DNA from: Rhodoferax sp.
GTDB taxonomy: Bacteria > Pseudomonadota > Gammaproteobacteria > Burkholderiales > Burkholderiaceae_C
Direction: 5' to 3'
NCBI GenBank assembly: GCA_017880985.1
Contig: JADGRK010000002.1
Location: 1 to 27,265 of the forward strand
DNA length: 27,265 nt
Below, in pieces: positions 1 to 7,725 of this stretch. The position numbers and the translations under genes were made by a program. Position 1 is the stretch's first letter, and the number at the start of each line of letters is the position of its first letter. Below the pieces are notes generated by a model, which did no database searches, was not told the DNA's origin, and saw nothing but the letters and a program-made list of their open reading frames with translations.

Positions 1-822
1 GACACCCACATAGCCAAACGCTGGCTTGGTCCAAAGCAAGTTGCCGCGAACCGCGTTGACACAGCCCACCGCGGCCTGAAATGCACGCGCACAGACCACC
101 TCACCCGCGCGACTGACGCGGCCCACCAAATCAACCAGGCGCTCAATGTCATTGGTGCCGCGCGGTGAAGCAATGGGAGACTCCCAGCGCACGGCGCCAT
201 TGGACGGATTGATTCCGACCAGGCGTCCGGACAAGCCCGCCACCAGCGTATCGCCTACGGCCAACAAGACGCCTGCCTGCCGCAACACCAGGGACTCGCC
301 TGGCCGCTGCTGGGTCCAGAGCTTTTGCCCCGAATCGGCATCAAACGCACTGACTGAACGATCTGCCGTGAGTACGAAGACGCGCCCGCCTGCAACCAGG
401 GGTGCCGTAAAACCTTGCGCTGACAGCTTTTGCCGCCAGATCTGACGTCCGCCGTCGAGCGCAACCAATTCATTGGCACGAGTGACAACGGCTGCAATAC
501 GCCCGTCGCTTCCAACCCCGGCGGCGATCTGACCAGCCACATTGGTGCGCCACAGCGCGGTGCCGGTGCTGGCATCAAACGATCCAACGACCCCGTCCGA
601 GCTGGCGACCGTCACGGCGGAACCGTTCACCATGACATCAAGCGGAAAGCCGACCACCCCAATTTTTGCAGTCCACGCCAGACGCACGCCCAGCAGACCC
701 GGGTTGGGTGCTAGTTCGGTCGGCTTGGGCTTCTCAGGCCCACTCGAACAACTGATGAGAAAACCGGCAACGATAAAACCAAGAATGGCCTTGCCGGTAC
801 TGAACAAAACATCAAGCTTCAC
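1..822 (-). CDS. bamB: Outer membrane protein assembly factor BamB (3' end beyond the window)
   Basis: Manual translation of the minus strand from GTG at 822-820 gives an open frame of 274 codons to the window edge. The N-terminus is a lipoprotein signal ending in the lipobox LISC with the acylated Cys at residue 25. Repeated PQQ/beta-propeller blades follow, with motifs such as FDASTGTALW and FDADSGQKLW. BamB is the propeller lipoprotein of the BAM complex, which inserts beta-barrel proteins into the outer membrane. The GTG start overlaps the yfgM stop as GTGA, which indicates translational coupling. An ATG at 812-810 is in a different frame. The C-terminal blades are missing only because the window ends. 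The yfgM-bamB order is usual in proteobacteria. bamD, another BAM lipoprotein gene, lies about 10 kb away. Confidence 0.93.
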   Translation of the reverse strand, partial: MKLDVLFSTGKAILGFIVAGFLISCSSGPEKPKPTELAPNPGLLGVRLAWTAKIGVVGFPLDVMVNGSAVTVASSDGVVGSFDASTGTALWRTNVAGQIAAGVGSDGRIAAVVTRANELVALDGGRQIWRQKLSAQGFTAPLVAGGRVFVLTADRSVSAFDADSGQKLWTQQRPGESLVLRQAGVLLAVGDTLVAGLSGRLVGINPSNGAVRWESPIASPRGTNDIERLVDLVGRVSRAGEVVCARAFQAAVGCVNAVRGNLLWTKPAFGYVGV

Positions 823-1553
823 TTTTTCCCCTCCACTGGCAGATCACCTGGCACAGGCACGGCAGCAGCAATTTTCGGAGCAGCAAGACCACGGCGTGCG
901 TCACTGCCCGCCTGCGGATCAACCCCCAGCGAGTTCAATTTGATTTCGACCAAACGCCGATATTCAGTGCGTTCTTCAAAGCTTTTGAACGCTTTTTCGT
1001 ATTCAACAAGGGCTTCCTTTCTTTTGTTTTGCATCAAAAAAATGTCGCCTTTGCGATCAGCCACCAAGGCATCAAAGTTGGCAGGAAATGGTCCACTTAA
1101 CTGCTTCAACGCCTCTTCAAAAGCTTTCGATTCCATCAATACCCCGGCCAGTCGTAACTTTGCGATTGCCTTATAGCCCTCATCCGAGGACTTGTCGGCA
1201 ACCCAGCTCAAAGCGGCCTTCGTGGCCTCCACATTGCCAGCGCTGTAATATTGTTTTGCCACCAACAGCCCGGCCTGCTGCGCATAAGTTGTGGATGCAA
1301 AGCGGTCTTTCATATCATTAAAAACACGGTCAACTTTTGCCATGTCCGCCGACTTCACGACACGCTCCACTTCGTCAAACATGGCGGCCGCCTGCGCTGC
1401 CTGATTGCGCTGCCAATACTGATAAAAATTCCAGCCGGCGAAAAGACCCAACACCAAAATCAACGCCCAGGTGATGGTGTTTCCATATTGACTCCAATAG
1501 TGCTTGAGCTGATCGAGTTGCTCTTGTTCTTCAAGATCGAGTTGATTTGCCAT
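819..1553 (-). CDS. yfgM: YfgM-family tetratricopeptide membrane protein
   Basis: The 244-residue protein has a short, acidic, Gln-rich cytoplasmic N-terminus, one transmembrane segment at about residues 27-46, and an alpha-helical TPR-like periplasmic domain. This is the architecture of YfgM, which in E. coli associates with the SecYEG translocon and the chaperone PpiD. It is longer than E. coli YfgM (about 206 residues), with a low-complexity Ala/Pro tail. The ATG is preceded by AGAAGG at a suitable distance. Its stop overlaps the bamB GTG start. It is separated from hisS by 139 bp of tandem hairpin repeats, so its expression may be partly uncoupled from hisS. The family assignment is firm; the physiological role is inferred. 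Confidence 0.9.
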   Translation of the reverse strand: MANQLDLEEQEQLDQLKHYWSQYGNTITWALILVLGLFAGWNFYQYWQRNQAAQAAAMFDEVERVVKSADMAKVDRVFNDMKDRFASTTYAQQAGLLVAKQYYSAGNVEATKAALSWVADKSSDEGYKAIAKLRLAGVLMESKAFEEALKQLSGPFPANFDALVADRKGDIFLMQNKRKEALVEYEKAFKSFEERTEYRRLVEIKLNSLGVDPQAGSDARRGLAAPKIAAAVPVPGDLPVEGKK

Positions 1554-1567
1554 AAAAGCCTTCTAAT

Positions 1568-1692
1568 TAGTTGAGGACAGAGCTAAAGATCTGTCCCGCA
1601 ATCATTTACCTAAGTTGAGGAGAGAGCTAAGGTCTATCCTCCAAATATTTACCTTGGCTGGGGACGGCGCCAAGGCCGATTCCCTCAAATAT
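1568..1692. repeat. Three tandem degenerate copies of a ~44-bp hairpin (REP-like) repeat
   Basis: Units start at about 1571, 1615 and 1658. Each begins with a version of TTGAGGACAGAGCT and ends before an AAATATT-like tail. Copy 1 has arms GGACAGA/TCTGTCC-like (from 1575 and up to 1596). Copy 2 has GGAGAGA/TCTATCC with a single mismatch. Copy 3 has GGACGGC/GCCGATTCC, paired with a two-base bulge. Sequence diverges strongly, but the ability to fold is kept in all three. The same family appears at 17481 and at 18822-18909. It fills the hisS-yfgM gap. Probable role: a REP/MITE-type element affecting termination or mRNA stability (inference). Confidence 0.8.
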
Positions 1693-3006
1693 TCAAGTGT
1701 GCGATTGTAGGGTGGACGCCCAGGCGGCAATATCAGTGAGTGATCGGGTGACTTGTGCACCGCCGCCATCGCGCAGCGGTTTGACTGTGACGGCATTTTG
1801 CGCCAACTCATCGTTCCCAAAAATTAGCGCGTACCGCGCACCGCTGGCATCTGCTTTCTTAAACTGCGACTTCATGCTGCCCGTGTTCTGATCCAGACTC
1901 GCATGCATTTGCACGCTGATACCGGCGGCGCGCAAGGCATTTAGAACCTGAATCGTCATCGGTAAAGCATCGGCATCCGGAATCACAGCATAGACATCGG
2001 GCGCTGGTGCAGTCCGGGTCTGGCCTTGTTCCTGGATCAGCTCCAGCACCCGCTCCAGACCCATACCCCAGCCGACCGCCGGCGTCGGCTTGCCGCCCAG
2101 CAGCTCAAACAGGCCGTCATAACGCCCACCGCCACACAGGGCACCCTGGGCACCCAACTCGTCAGTCAGAAACTCGAACACCGTGTGGCTGTAGTAATCC
2201 AGACCTCGAACCAGACGCGGATTGACAGTCCATTTCACGGCGCAAGCCGAAAGCAGTCTCTTGACGCTGTCAAAGTGCTGGAGCGAAGCGTCACCAAGGT
2301 AATTCAGAAGCTGCGGCGCATCCTGTACAAGCGCCTGCATCGTCGGGTTCTTGGTATCGAGAATACGCAACGGGTTGCTGTGCAGACGGCGTTGAGCTTC
2401 GGTGTCCAAAAGCTCGAAATGTTGCTCAAAGTAAGCAATCAAGGCCACACGATGGGCCTGCCGCTCAGCGGGCCGGCCCAAGCTGTTGATCTCGATTCGC
2501 ACGTTACGCAAGCCAAGCCTGGCAAACAGATGGTGCACCAACAGCATCATTTCGGCATCAACTTCCGGGCCGGCAAATCCAAGGGCTTCTGCCCCCAACT
2601 GATAGAACTGCCGATAGCGCCCGCGCTGGGGTCGTTCATGCCGAAACATCGGTCCCATGTAGTACAGACGCTTGCCACCGTCGTAGGTCAGGTTGTGCTC
2701 AATGGCAGCGCGTACCACACCAGGCGTACTTTCCGGGCGCAAGCTGAGCTGTTCGCCGTTAAGTTTATCCTCAAAGGAATACATTTCCTTCTCGACGATG
2801 TCAGTGCTCTCCCCCGTGCCACGCACGAACAGCGCGGTCGGCTCGACGATCGGCGTACGAATGTTCCGGTAGGCATACAAGCCCATCACGGACCGTACCT
2901 GATCCTCCAGCCATTCCCAGCGCGCTGAATCTGGCGGGAGAATGTCGTTCATGCCTTTGACGGCTGTCAGTTTTTCTGATTTTGTAGCGACCAGTTTTTC
3001 ACTCAT
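1693..3006 (-). CDS. hisS: Histidyl-tRNA synthetase
   Basis: The 437-residue class II synthetase charges tRNA-His in the cytoplasm. Motif 2 spans about residues 121-139 (FRHERPQRGRYRQFYQLG). The histidine-specific motifs RGLDYY (267-272) and CGGGRYDGL (291-299) and motif 3 GWGMGLERV (312-320) are intact, followed by an anticodon-binding domain. Length is normal for the family. It starts 8 bp downstream of the ispG stop, so it is probably co-transcribed with ispG. There is no obvious strong ribosome-binding site beyond GAG-rich sequence inside the short gap. Downstream lies the tandem hairpin repeat block before yfgM. Confidence 0.97.
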   Translation of the reverse strand: MSEKLVATKSEKLTAVKGMNDILPPDSARWEWLEDQVRSVMGLYAYRNIRTPIVEPTALFVRGTGESTDIVEKEMYSFEDKLNGEQLSLRPESTPGVVRAAIEHNLTYDGGKRLYYMGPMFRHERPQRGRYRQFYQLGAEALGFAGPEVDAEMMLLVHHLFARLGLRNVRIEINSLGRPAERQAHRVALIAYFEQHFELLDTEAQRRLHSNPLRILDTKNPTMQALVQDAPQLLNYLGDASLQHFDSVKRLLSACAVKWTVNPRLVRGLDYYSHTVFEFLTDELGAQGALCGGGRYDGLFELLGGKPTPAVGWGMGLERVLELIQEQGQTRTAPAPDVYAVIPDADALPMTIQVLNALRAAGISVQMHASLDQNTGSMKSQFKKADASGARYALIFGNDELAQNAVTVKPLRDGGGAQVTRSLTDIAAWASTLQSHT

Positions 3007-3014
3007 GACTCAAC

Positions 3015-4289
3015 TCAATTCGCCGTGGCAATCGAATGCCTACCGAAGCGCTCTTCAATGTAGTTTTCAACAATTTCCTGAAACTCTTGCGCAATCGACT
3101 CCCCGCGCAAGGTCAAGCGTTTTTCGCCATCAATGAATACCGGTGCCGCCGGTGTTTCACCCGTGCCCGGCAGACTGATACCAATGTCAGCCTGCTTGCT
3201 TTCTCCCGGTCCATTGACGATACAGCCCATCACAGCGACCTTGAGCTTTTCAACCCCTGGATATTTCTCACGCCAGACTGGCATCTGTCGCCGCAAGAAG
3301 TCTTCAATCTGCTTGGTCAATTCCTGAAAAGTGCTGCTCGTGGTACGACCACAACCCGGGCAGGCGGTGACACTGGGAACAAACGACCTGAGCTCGAGTG
3401 CCTGCAATATCTCGGCAGCGATCACAACCTCCTGGGTTCTGGCTTCACCGGGCTGCGGCGTCAGTGACACGCGAATGGTGTCACCGATGCCCTCCTGCAA
3501 CAAAATGGAAAGTGCCACCGCGGAGGCGACAGTACCCTTGGTGCCCATACCGGCTTCGGTCAAACCCAGGTGCAGAGGGTAGTCACATCGCTTGGCCAAT
3601 TCACGGTAAACCGAAATCAAATCCTGGACACCGCTGACTTTGCAGGACAGCATAATCTGACTGCGATCCATCCCCATCTCGACCGCACGTCCTGCCGATT
3701 CAATCGCCGAGGTAATCAATGCTTCATACATCACCGGCTTGGCGTCCCAAGGCAAGGCGCGGCGACTGTTTTGATCCATCAAGTCGGCCAGCAACTGCTG
3801 GTCCAGACTGCCCCAGTTCACGCCAATACGGACCGGTTTGTCCCAGCGCAGCGCCGCTTCTATCATCAGTCCGAACTGCCGGTCGCGTTTATCGCCCTTG
3901 CCGACATTACCCGGATTGATGCGGTACTTCGACAGGGCTTGGGCGCACTCTGGAACGTCCGTCAACAGTCGATGGCCGTTGTAGTGAAAGTCACCGATCA
4001 GGGGAACATCAATTCCCATTCTGTCGAGCTGCTCACGGATGTATGGAACGGCTTGGGCGGCCTCAGGCGTGTTGACCGTCAGGCGCACCATCTCAGAGCC
4101 CGCCAGTGCCAGTTCCTTGACCTGAATTGCAGTTCCGATGACATCGACTGTGTCCGTATTAGTCATCGACTGAACGCGCACCGGCGCATCGCCACCCACC
4201 GTCACCACCCTTGTACCCCAAGCGACCCGCGCCTGGCGAGATCGCCTTCCTTGGGGTCGGGCCGATTCAATCGGTAAAAAAGATTCCAC
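3015..4289 (-). CDS. ispG: 4-hydroxy-3-methylbut-2-enyl-diphosphate synthase
   Basis: IspG/GcpE converts methylerythritol cyclodiphosphate to HMBPP in the non-mevalonate isoprenoid pathway, using a [4Fe-4S] cluster and flavodoxin or ferredoxin electrons. The 424-residue protein has the N-terminal TIM-barrel part (VQSMTNTDT near residue 40) and the C-terminal cluster ligands Cys310, Cys313 (TACPGCGRTT) and Cys356 (GCIVNGPGE, with the catalytic Glu). The start is GTG at 4289-4287 and shares one base with the TAG stop of the upstream rodZ-like gene. No ATG occurs before the conserved SMTNTDT motif, so GTG is the best start. It sits between rodZ and hisS, as in other Burkholderiales. Confidence 0.96.
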   Translation of the reverse strand: MESFLPIESARPQGRRSRQARVAWGTRVVTVGGDAPVRVQSMTNTDTVDVIGTAIQVKELALAGSEMVRLTVNTPEAAQAVPYIREQLDRMGIDVPLIGDFHYNGHRLLTDVPECAQALSKYRINPGNVGKGDKRDRQFGLMIEAALRWDKPVRIGVNWGSLDQQLLADLMDQNSRRALPWDAKPVMYEALITSAIESAGRAVEMGMDRSQIMLSCKVSGVQDLISVYRELAKRCDYPLHLGLTEAGMGTKGTVASAVALSILLQEGIGDTIRVSLTPQPGEARTQEVVIAAEILQALELRSFVPSVTACPGCGRTTSSTFQELTKQIEDFLRRQMPVWREKYPGVEKLKVAVMGCIVNGPGESKQADIGISLPGTGETPAAPVFIDGEKRLTLRGESIAQEFQEIVENYIEERFGRHSIATAN

Positions 4290-5230
4290 TACCTGACCTC
4301 AAAACGAGCAACATTGTCCTTTGCAATGCCTCTCAGATCAAAAGGCTTGCCGCGCACCTGAACCTCTGTGCTATCTGCCCGACCAACCACCACCGAGAGT
4401 GGCATGGCACCAGATGCAGCAACAACTTCACCGCCGCCAATGGTCTTGCGCAATTGAACTACCTTATTCGCATCAACTACCTCAACCCAGGACGAACCAT
4501 GCGCCTTAATGACAAGCAGGCCGGTGGTTGCACCTGACTCAGTCGCCGGCACCGAAACCGCAGCGCCCGCCAGGCCAGACATGGATGCAGAAGATGCCTG
4601 AATCGGCGGTTTGGCTGCCAACAGAACTTCCGAACTTGCCAGTGCCGGACTCGCAGGCGGGGTCGTCGCAATGGCCTCGGAGACGACCCAACTTTCAACT
4701 GTTGCAGGCGCCGACGCCGATAATGGCATTAACCCAGCAGTGGTCTGTGATGTTCGCGCTTGGGCAACCTTGATGGCTGGTGCAACCGGGAGAAAAAGTA
4801 GCACCACAACACCGACCACAAGCATCAAAACAGCCAAAACAACAGGCTTCGAAAGTTGATCCCGAAATGACATGCTGGCGCCATCCCCTGCTGCCCGAAA
4901 CGGAACGTTGATACCTGACTCGTCTGTTTTAAGGCGTGGCGTACTGGTACTGGGCAAACTCTCCAACACTGGGACAGGATCGATTTTCAAGGTACGGCAC
5001 ACACTGGCGGCCAGTGCACGAACAAAAACTGTATCTGGCAACAAATCAAATCGGTCTGCTTCAAGCGCTTCAAGTTTTTTTACCGGCACTTTCAACGAAA
5101 CAGCCAAAGCTGCAATGTGCAACCCTTGCCCGATACGTGCCGTCTGCAGCATCTTGCCAGCCGATATCGGGGCAACTGAATCGTGGGCAACGGTCGGTTC
5201 CGCAGAGAAACCCAAAACATGCTCATTCAT
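4289..5230 (-). CDS. rodZ: RodZ-like helix-turn-helix, single-pass membrane protein
   Basis: A cytoplasmic helix-turn-helix domain of the RodZ type occupies about residues 24-88 (ISAGKMLQTARIGQGL...). A proline-rich linker, one transmembrane helix at about 129-151, an Ala/Ser/Thr-rich periplasmic linker and a C-terminal DUF4115-like beta domain (about 240-313) follow. RodZ links MreB to the cell-wall elongation machinery and sets rod shape. The start chosen is ATG at 5230-5228 (MNEHVLGFSAEP), overlapping the pilW stop by 8 bp. The frame stays open upstream to 5299 but only antisense to the pilW C-terminus. The reading is firm for architecture. A specific morphogenetic role is inferred from the family. 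Confidence 0.88.
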   Translation of the reverse strand: MNEHVLGFSAEPTVAHDSVAPISAGKMLQTARIGQGLHIAALAVSLKVPVKKLEALEADRFDLLPDTVFVRALAASVCRTLKIDPVPVLESLPSTSTPRLKTDESGINVPFRAAGDGASMSFRDQLSKPVVLAVLMLVVGVVVLLFLPVAPAIKVAQARTSQTTAGLMPLSASAPATVESWVVSEAIATTPPASPALASSEVLLAAKPPIQASSASMSGLAGAAVSVPATESGATTGLLVIKAHGSSWVEVVDANKVVQLRKTIGGGEVVAASGAMPLSVVVGRADSTEVQVRGKPFDLRGIAKDNVARFEVR

Positions 5231-6059
5231 CAAATTTTCCCAGTTGATAAGCACTGGCCTCACGCGACTGCGGAAAACGCTTGAGCAATTGCGCCGCAAG
5301 CTGCAGCATCGCCTCCCGATTTTCCATGCGCCGTTCAGCTCTAACCCCTAACCAGAGAGACTCGGCATTGGCCAGTTCAGTGTTATTCAAACGTCGCAGA
5401 TAAAACTGCGCCCGGACATAGTCACCACGCTGGAACAGCAAAGTGGCCAAGTTATAGGCCGTGACGGGGTTGCCAGCGTCAAACTCGTATGACTTCAGAA
5501 GGCTACGTTCGGCCTCTGCTCGCAATCCGGCCCGTGCCTGACACAAACCCTGTGCCCTGAAGGTCTTGGCACGTTCCCCGTACTGCGGATTTGAAAGCGC
5601 CTGCGAGAAAAGCTGCTCCGCCTCCGGGTAGCGCGCCTGCTGACACAACAACCAACCCAGGTTGTGCATGACATTCGAGTCCCGTGGATTGATCGTCAGG
5701 GATTTTCTGAAACTCTCTTCAGAGATTCGGAAATCATTGAGACGCATATAAATCAAGCCACGCAAGCTATAGGCTTCAGCGTAGTTTGGATCGGCAGCCA
5801 TCGACTGCTTGAGCTCGTCCAAAGCAATCGTGGTTTGACCCTGCTCAAAATAGCCAACCGCCAACTCCAGGCGAATGCGTGCCCTCTTGCGAAATTCAGG
5901 CTCGTCCGAATCAGTCACCACTTCAACCCCGCTGCCAGCCGGCCCTGCGGCTGACATTTTTGAAGCACAACCAGAAATACCGGTCAAGGCAAGCACCAGC
6001 AGGCAGGCACAAAAAAACCAGTGTCTGATTGGTCGCCATCCTGGTGCATTCGTGCTCAT
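5223..6059 (-). CDS. pilW: Type IV pilus biogenesis/stability lipoprotein PilW (PilF)
   Basis: The 278-residue precursor has a lipoprotein signal with Cys31 in the lipobox ISGC. TPR units then cover most of the mature protein, for example LELAVGYFEQGQTTIALDEL and NYAEAYSLRGLIYMRL. PilF/PilW is the outer-membrane pilotin that helps the PilQ secretin assemble. The gene begins 3 bp after the rlmN stop and ends inside the rodZ start, so rlmN-pilW-rodZ form one transcriptional unit. The genomic position between rlmN and rodZ supports PilW over a generic TPR lipoprotein. No other pilus genes are in the window. Confidence 0.9.
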   Translation of the reverse strand: MSTNAPGWRPIRHWFFCACLLVLALTGISGCASKMSAAGPAGSGVEVVTDSDEPEFRKRARIRLELAVGYFEQGQTTIALDELKQSMAADPNYAEAYSLRGLIYMRLNDFRISEESFRKSLTINPRDSNVMHNLGWLLCQQARYPEAEQLFSQALSNPQYGERAKTFRAQGLCQARAGLRAEAERSLLKSYEFDAGNPVTAYNLATLLFQRGDYVRAQFYLRRLNNTELANAESLWLGVRAERRMENREAMLQLAAQLLKRFPQSREASAYQLGKFDE

Positions 6060-6062
6060 AAT

Positions 6063-7211
6063 TCAAGCCTCTTTCAATTCATTGGTAGACGCCGGAATCG
6101 ACTTCAGCATGAATGTACGCTGGCGCGCGATCCGCTGACCGACCCGGGTCCGGTCCTTGACTTCACCCGCGAGCTGCCCACAGGCCGCGTCAATATCATC
6201 GCCTCGGGTCCTGCGTATCGTTGTAACTATCCCCGCCTCAGTCAGTATTTTGGCAAAGACCTGAATCTGTTCTGGGAAAGATCGGTTCAAGCCAGACTCA
6301 GGGAAAGGGTTGAACGGAATCAAATTGAACTTGCACCAAACTTGGCCGCTTGAATAATGGCGGATCAGGCGGACCAACTGCTGCGCATGCTCGACCTGAT
6401 CGTTGACCCCATCAAGCATGCAATATTCAAACGTAATGAAATCACGCGGTGCATGAATCAAATAGCGTTGACAAGCTTGCATCAACTCGGCAATCGAATA
6501 TTTTTTGTTGAGGGGCACCAGGTCGTCCCGCAGCTCATCGTTGGGCGCATGCAAGGACACGGCAAGCGCCACCGGGCAGTCCTGCGCTAAACGGTCCATC
6601 TTGGGTACGATGCCGGAAGTGGACACGGTTACACGTCGTCTCGATAGACCATAGCCGTGATCGTCAAGCATAACGCGCAGCGCCGGTAACAATTCCGAAT
6701 AGTTCTGCAGCGGCTCACCCATTCCCATCATCACTACGTTGGAGATTACCCGGTCTTCACGCTGCAAATGTTTTCTCAAAAAATGCTCGGCGAACCACAA
6801 CTGGGCAACAATTTCCCCGGTTCTCAGATTTCGACTAAATCCCTGATGCCCGGTAGAACAAAATCGGCAGCCCATTGCGCAGCCTGCTTGCGACGAAATG
6901 CAAAGAGTGCCACGATCTTCTTCGGGAATAAAAACCGTCTCAACGGCATCACCTGCACCCACGTCGAACAACCATTTAATGGTACCGTCTGACGAAATGT
7001 GCTGCGACATCGTCGGTGCCGCCTCTATTCTGGCGCAGACTTTCAGCTTGTCCCGCAAGGACTTGGCGAGATCGCTCATGTCATCAAAATTGGACGCACC
7101 TTTTTGATGAATCCATCGAAACAACTGGACTGCACGATAACGCTTCTCGCCCAGCCGCTCGCAAAAGACGGCCAAGCCCTCAAGGTCGTAATCGAGCAGA
7201 TTAACCGTCAT
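6063..7211 (-). CDS. rlmN: Dual-specificity 23S rRNA A2503 / tRNA A37 methyltransferase RlmN
   Basis: This radical-SAM enzyme places a C2-methyl on A2503 of 23S rRNA and A37 of some tRNAs. The 382-residue protein shows the cluster motif CAMGCRFC (Cys111, 115, 118) and the C-terminal catalytic Cys at residue 344 in RGDDIDAACGQLAG. The SAM-binding stretches MGMGEPL and STSGIVP are present. Length is typical. It lies 8 bp after the ndk stop and 3 bp before pilW, in a compact minus-strand operon. All key residues are present, so it should be functional. Confidence 0.97.
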   Translation of the reverse strand: MTVNLLDYDLEGLAVFCERLGEKRYRAVQLFRWIHQKGASNFDDMSDLAKSLRDKLKVCARIEAAPTMSQHISSDGTIKWLFDVGAGDAVETVFIPEEDRGTLCISSQAGCAMGCRFCSTGHQGFSRNLRTGEIVAQLWFAEHFLRKHLQREDRVISNVVMMGMGEPLQNYSELLPALRVMLDDHGYGLSRRRVTVSTSGIVPKMDRLAQDCPVALAVSLHAPNDELRDDLVPLNKKYSIAELMQACQRYLIHAPRDFITFEYCMLDGVNDQVEHAQQLVRLIRHYSSGQVWCKFNLIPFNPFPESGLNRSFPEQIQVFAKILTEAGIVTTIRRTRGDDIDAACGQLAGEVKDRTRVGQRIARQRTFMLKSIPASTNELKEA

Positions 7212-7219
7212 CGCCTGAC

Positions 7220-7645
7220 TTAGCGGGAATACACGTTCATGCCGGGAAAGAAGAAACTGATTTCTGCGGCGGCAGTTTCAGTCGCGTCGGAACCGTGCAC
7301 GGCGTTGGCATCAATGCTGTCGGCAAAGTCCGCGCGAATGGTGCCGGCTGCCGCTTTTTTGGGATCCGTCGCGCCCATCAGGTCACGGTTTTTCAAAACA
7401 GCGTTTTCACCTTCGAGAACCTGGATCATGACCGGCCCAGAGATCATGAACTCCACCAGATCCTTGAAAAAAGGACGCGCTTTATGAACTGCGTAAAAGG
7501 CTTCGGCCTCTCGCTGTGACAAATGAACCATTCTGGCGGCAACCAATTTGAGACCTGCGGCCTCAAAACGCGCGCAAATTTGACCAATGACGTTTTTAGC
7601 AACGGCATCGGGTTTTATGATGGAAAGAGTTCGTTCGATGGTCAT
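7220..7645 (-). CDS. ndk: Nucleoside diphosphate kinase
   Basis: The 141-residue enzyme transfers the gamma phosphate between nucleoside tri- and diphosphates through a phosphohistidine. The active-site motif NAVHGSD places the catalytic His at residue 117, the standard position. The N-terminal MTIERTLSIIKPDAV is the family signature. The ATG at 7645-7643 has AGGAAAA upstream. It is the first gene after the rluB-ndk leader and probably heads the ndk-rlmN-pilW-rodZ-ispG-hisS transcription unit. Confidence 0.98.
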   Translation of the reverse strand: MTIERTLSIIKPDAVAKNVIGQICARFEAAGLKLVAARMVHLSQREAEAFYAVHKARPFFKDLVEFMISGPVMIQVLEGENAVLKNRDLMGATDPKKAAAGTIRADFADSIDANAVHGSDATETAAAEISFFFPGMNVYSR

Positions 7646-7671
7646 GAGTTTTTCCTAAATTTGTGATGTTG

Positions 7672-7725
7672 GTTTTGCCTATCAGGCAAAACTTTATATT
7701 TTAACCCGCTACCTTCGCCGGTCAG
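7672..7725 (-). promoter_or_regulatory. ndk leader: perfect hairpin plus weak promoter-like boxes
   Basis: The 80-bp gap between the rluB stop and the ndk start holds a perfect 8-bp stem, GTTTTGCC (7672-7679) with GGCAAAAC (7685-7692) around a 5-base loop. On the minus strand the stem is preceded by the A/T-rich run TTAAAATATAAA. TAAAAT (7703-7698) could be a -10 box, with a poor -35 CTGACC at 7725-7720 and a 16-bp spacer. The T-rich flank follows the stem on the plus strand only, so it is not a standard terminator for rluB. It could be an attenuator or 5'-UTR stabiliser for ndk. Confidence 0.45.

Noticed and set aside
1568..1692. Possible short CRISPR array
   Set aside because: Three units with no distinct conserved repeat and variable spacer pattern; whole units diverge together and are self-complementary, and no cas genes are present.
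5231..5299. Upstream extension of rodZ to 5299
   Set aside because: These codons overlap the pilW coding end in another frame. ATG at 5230 gives the normal RodZ N-terminus and a standard short overlap.
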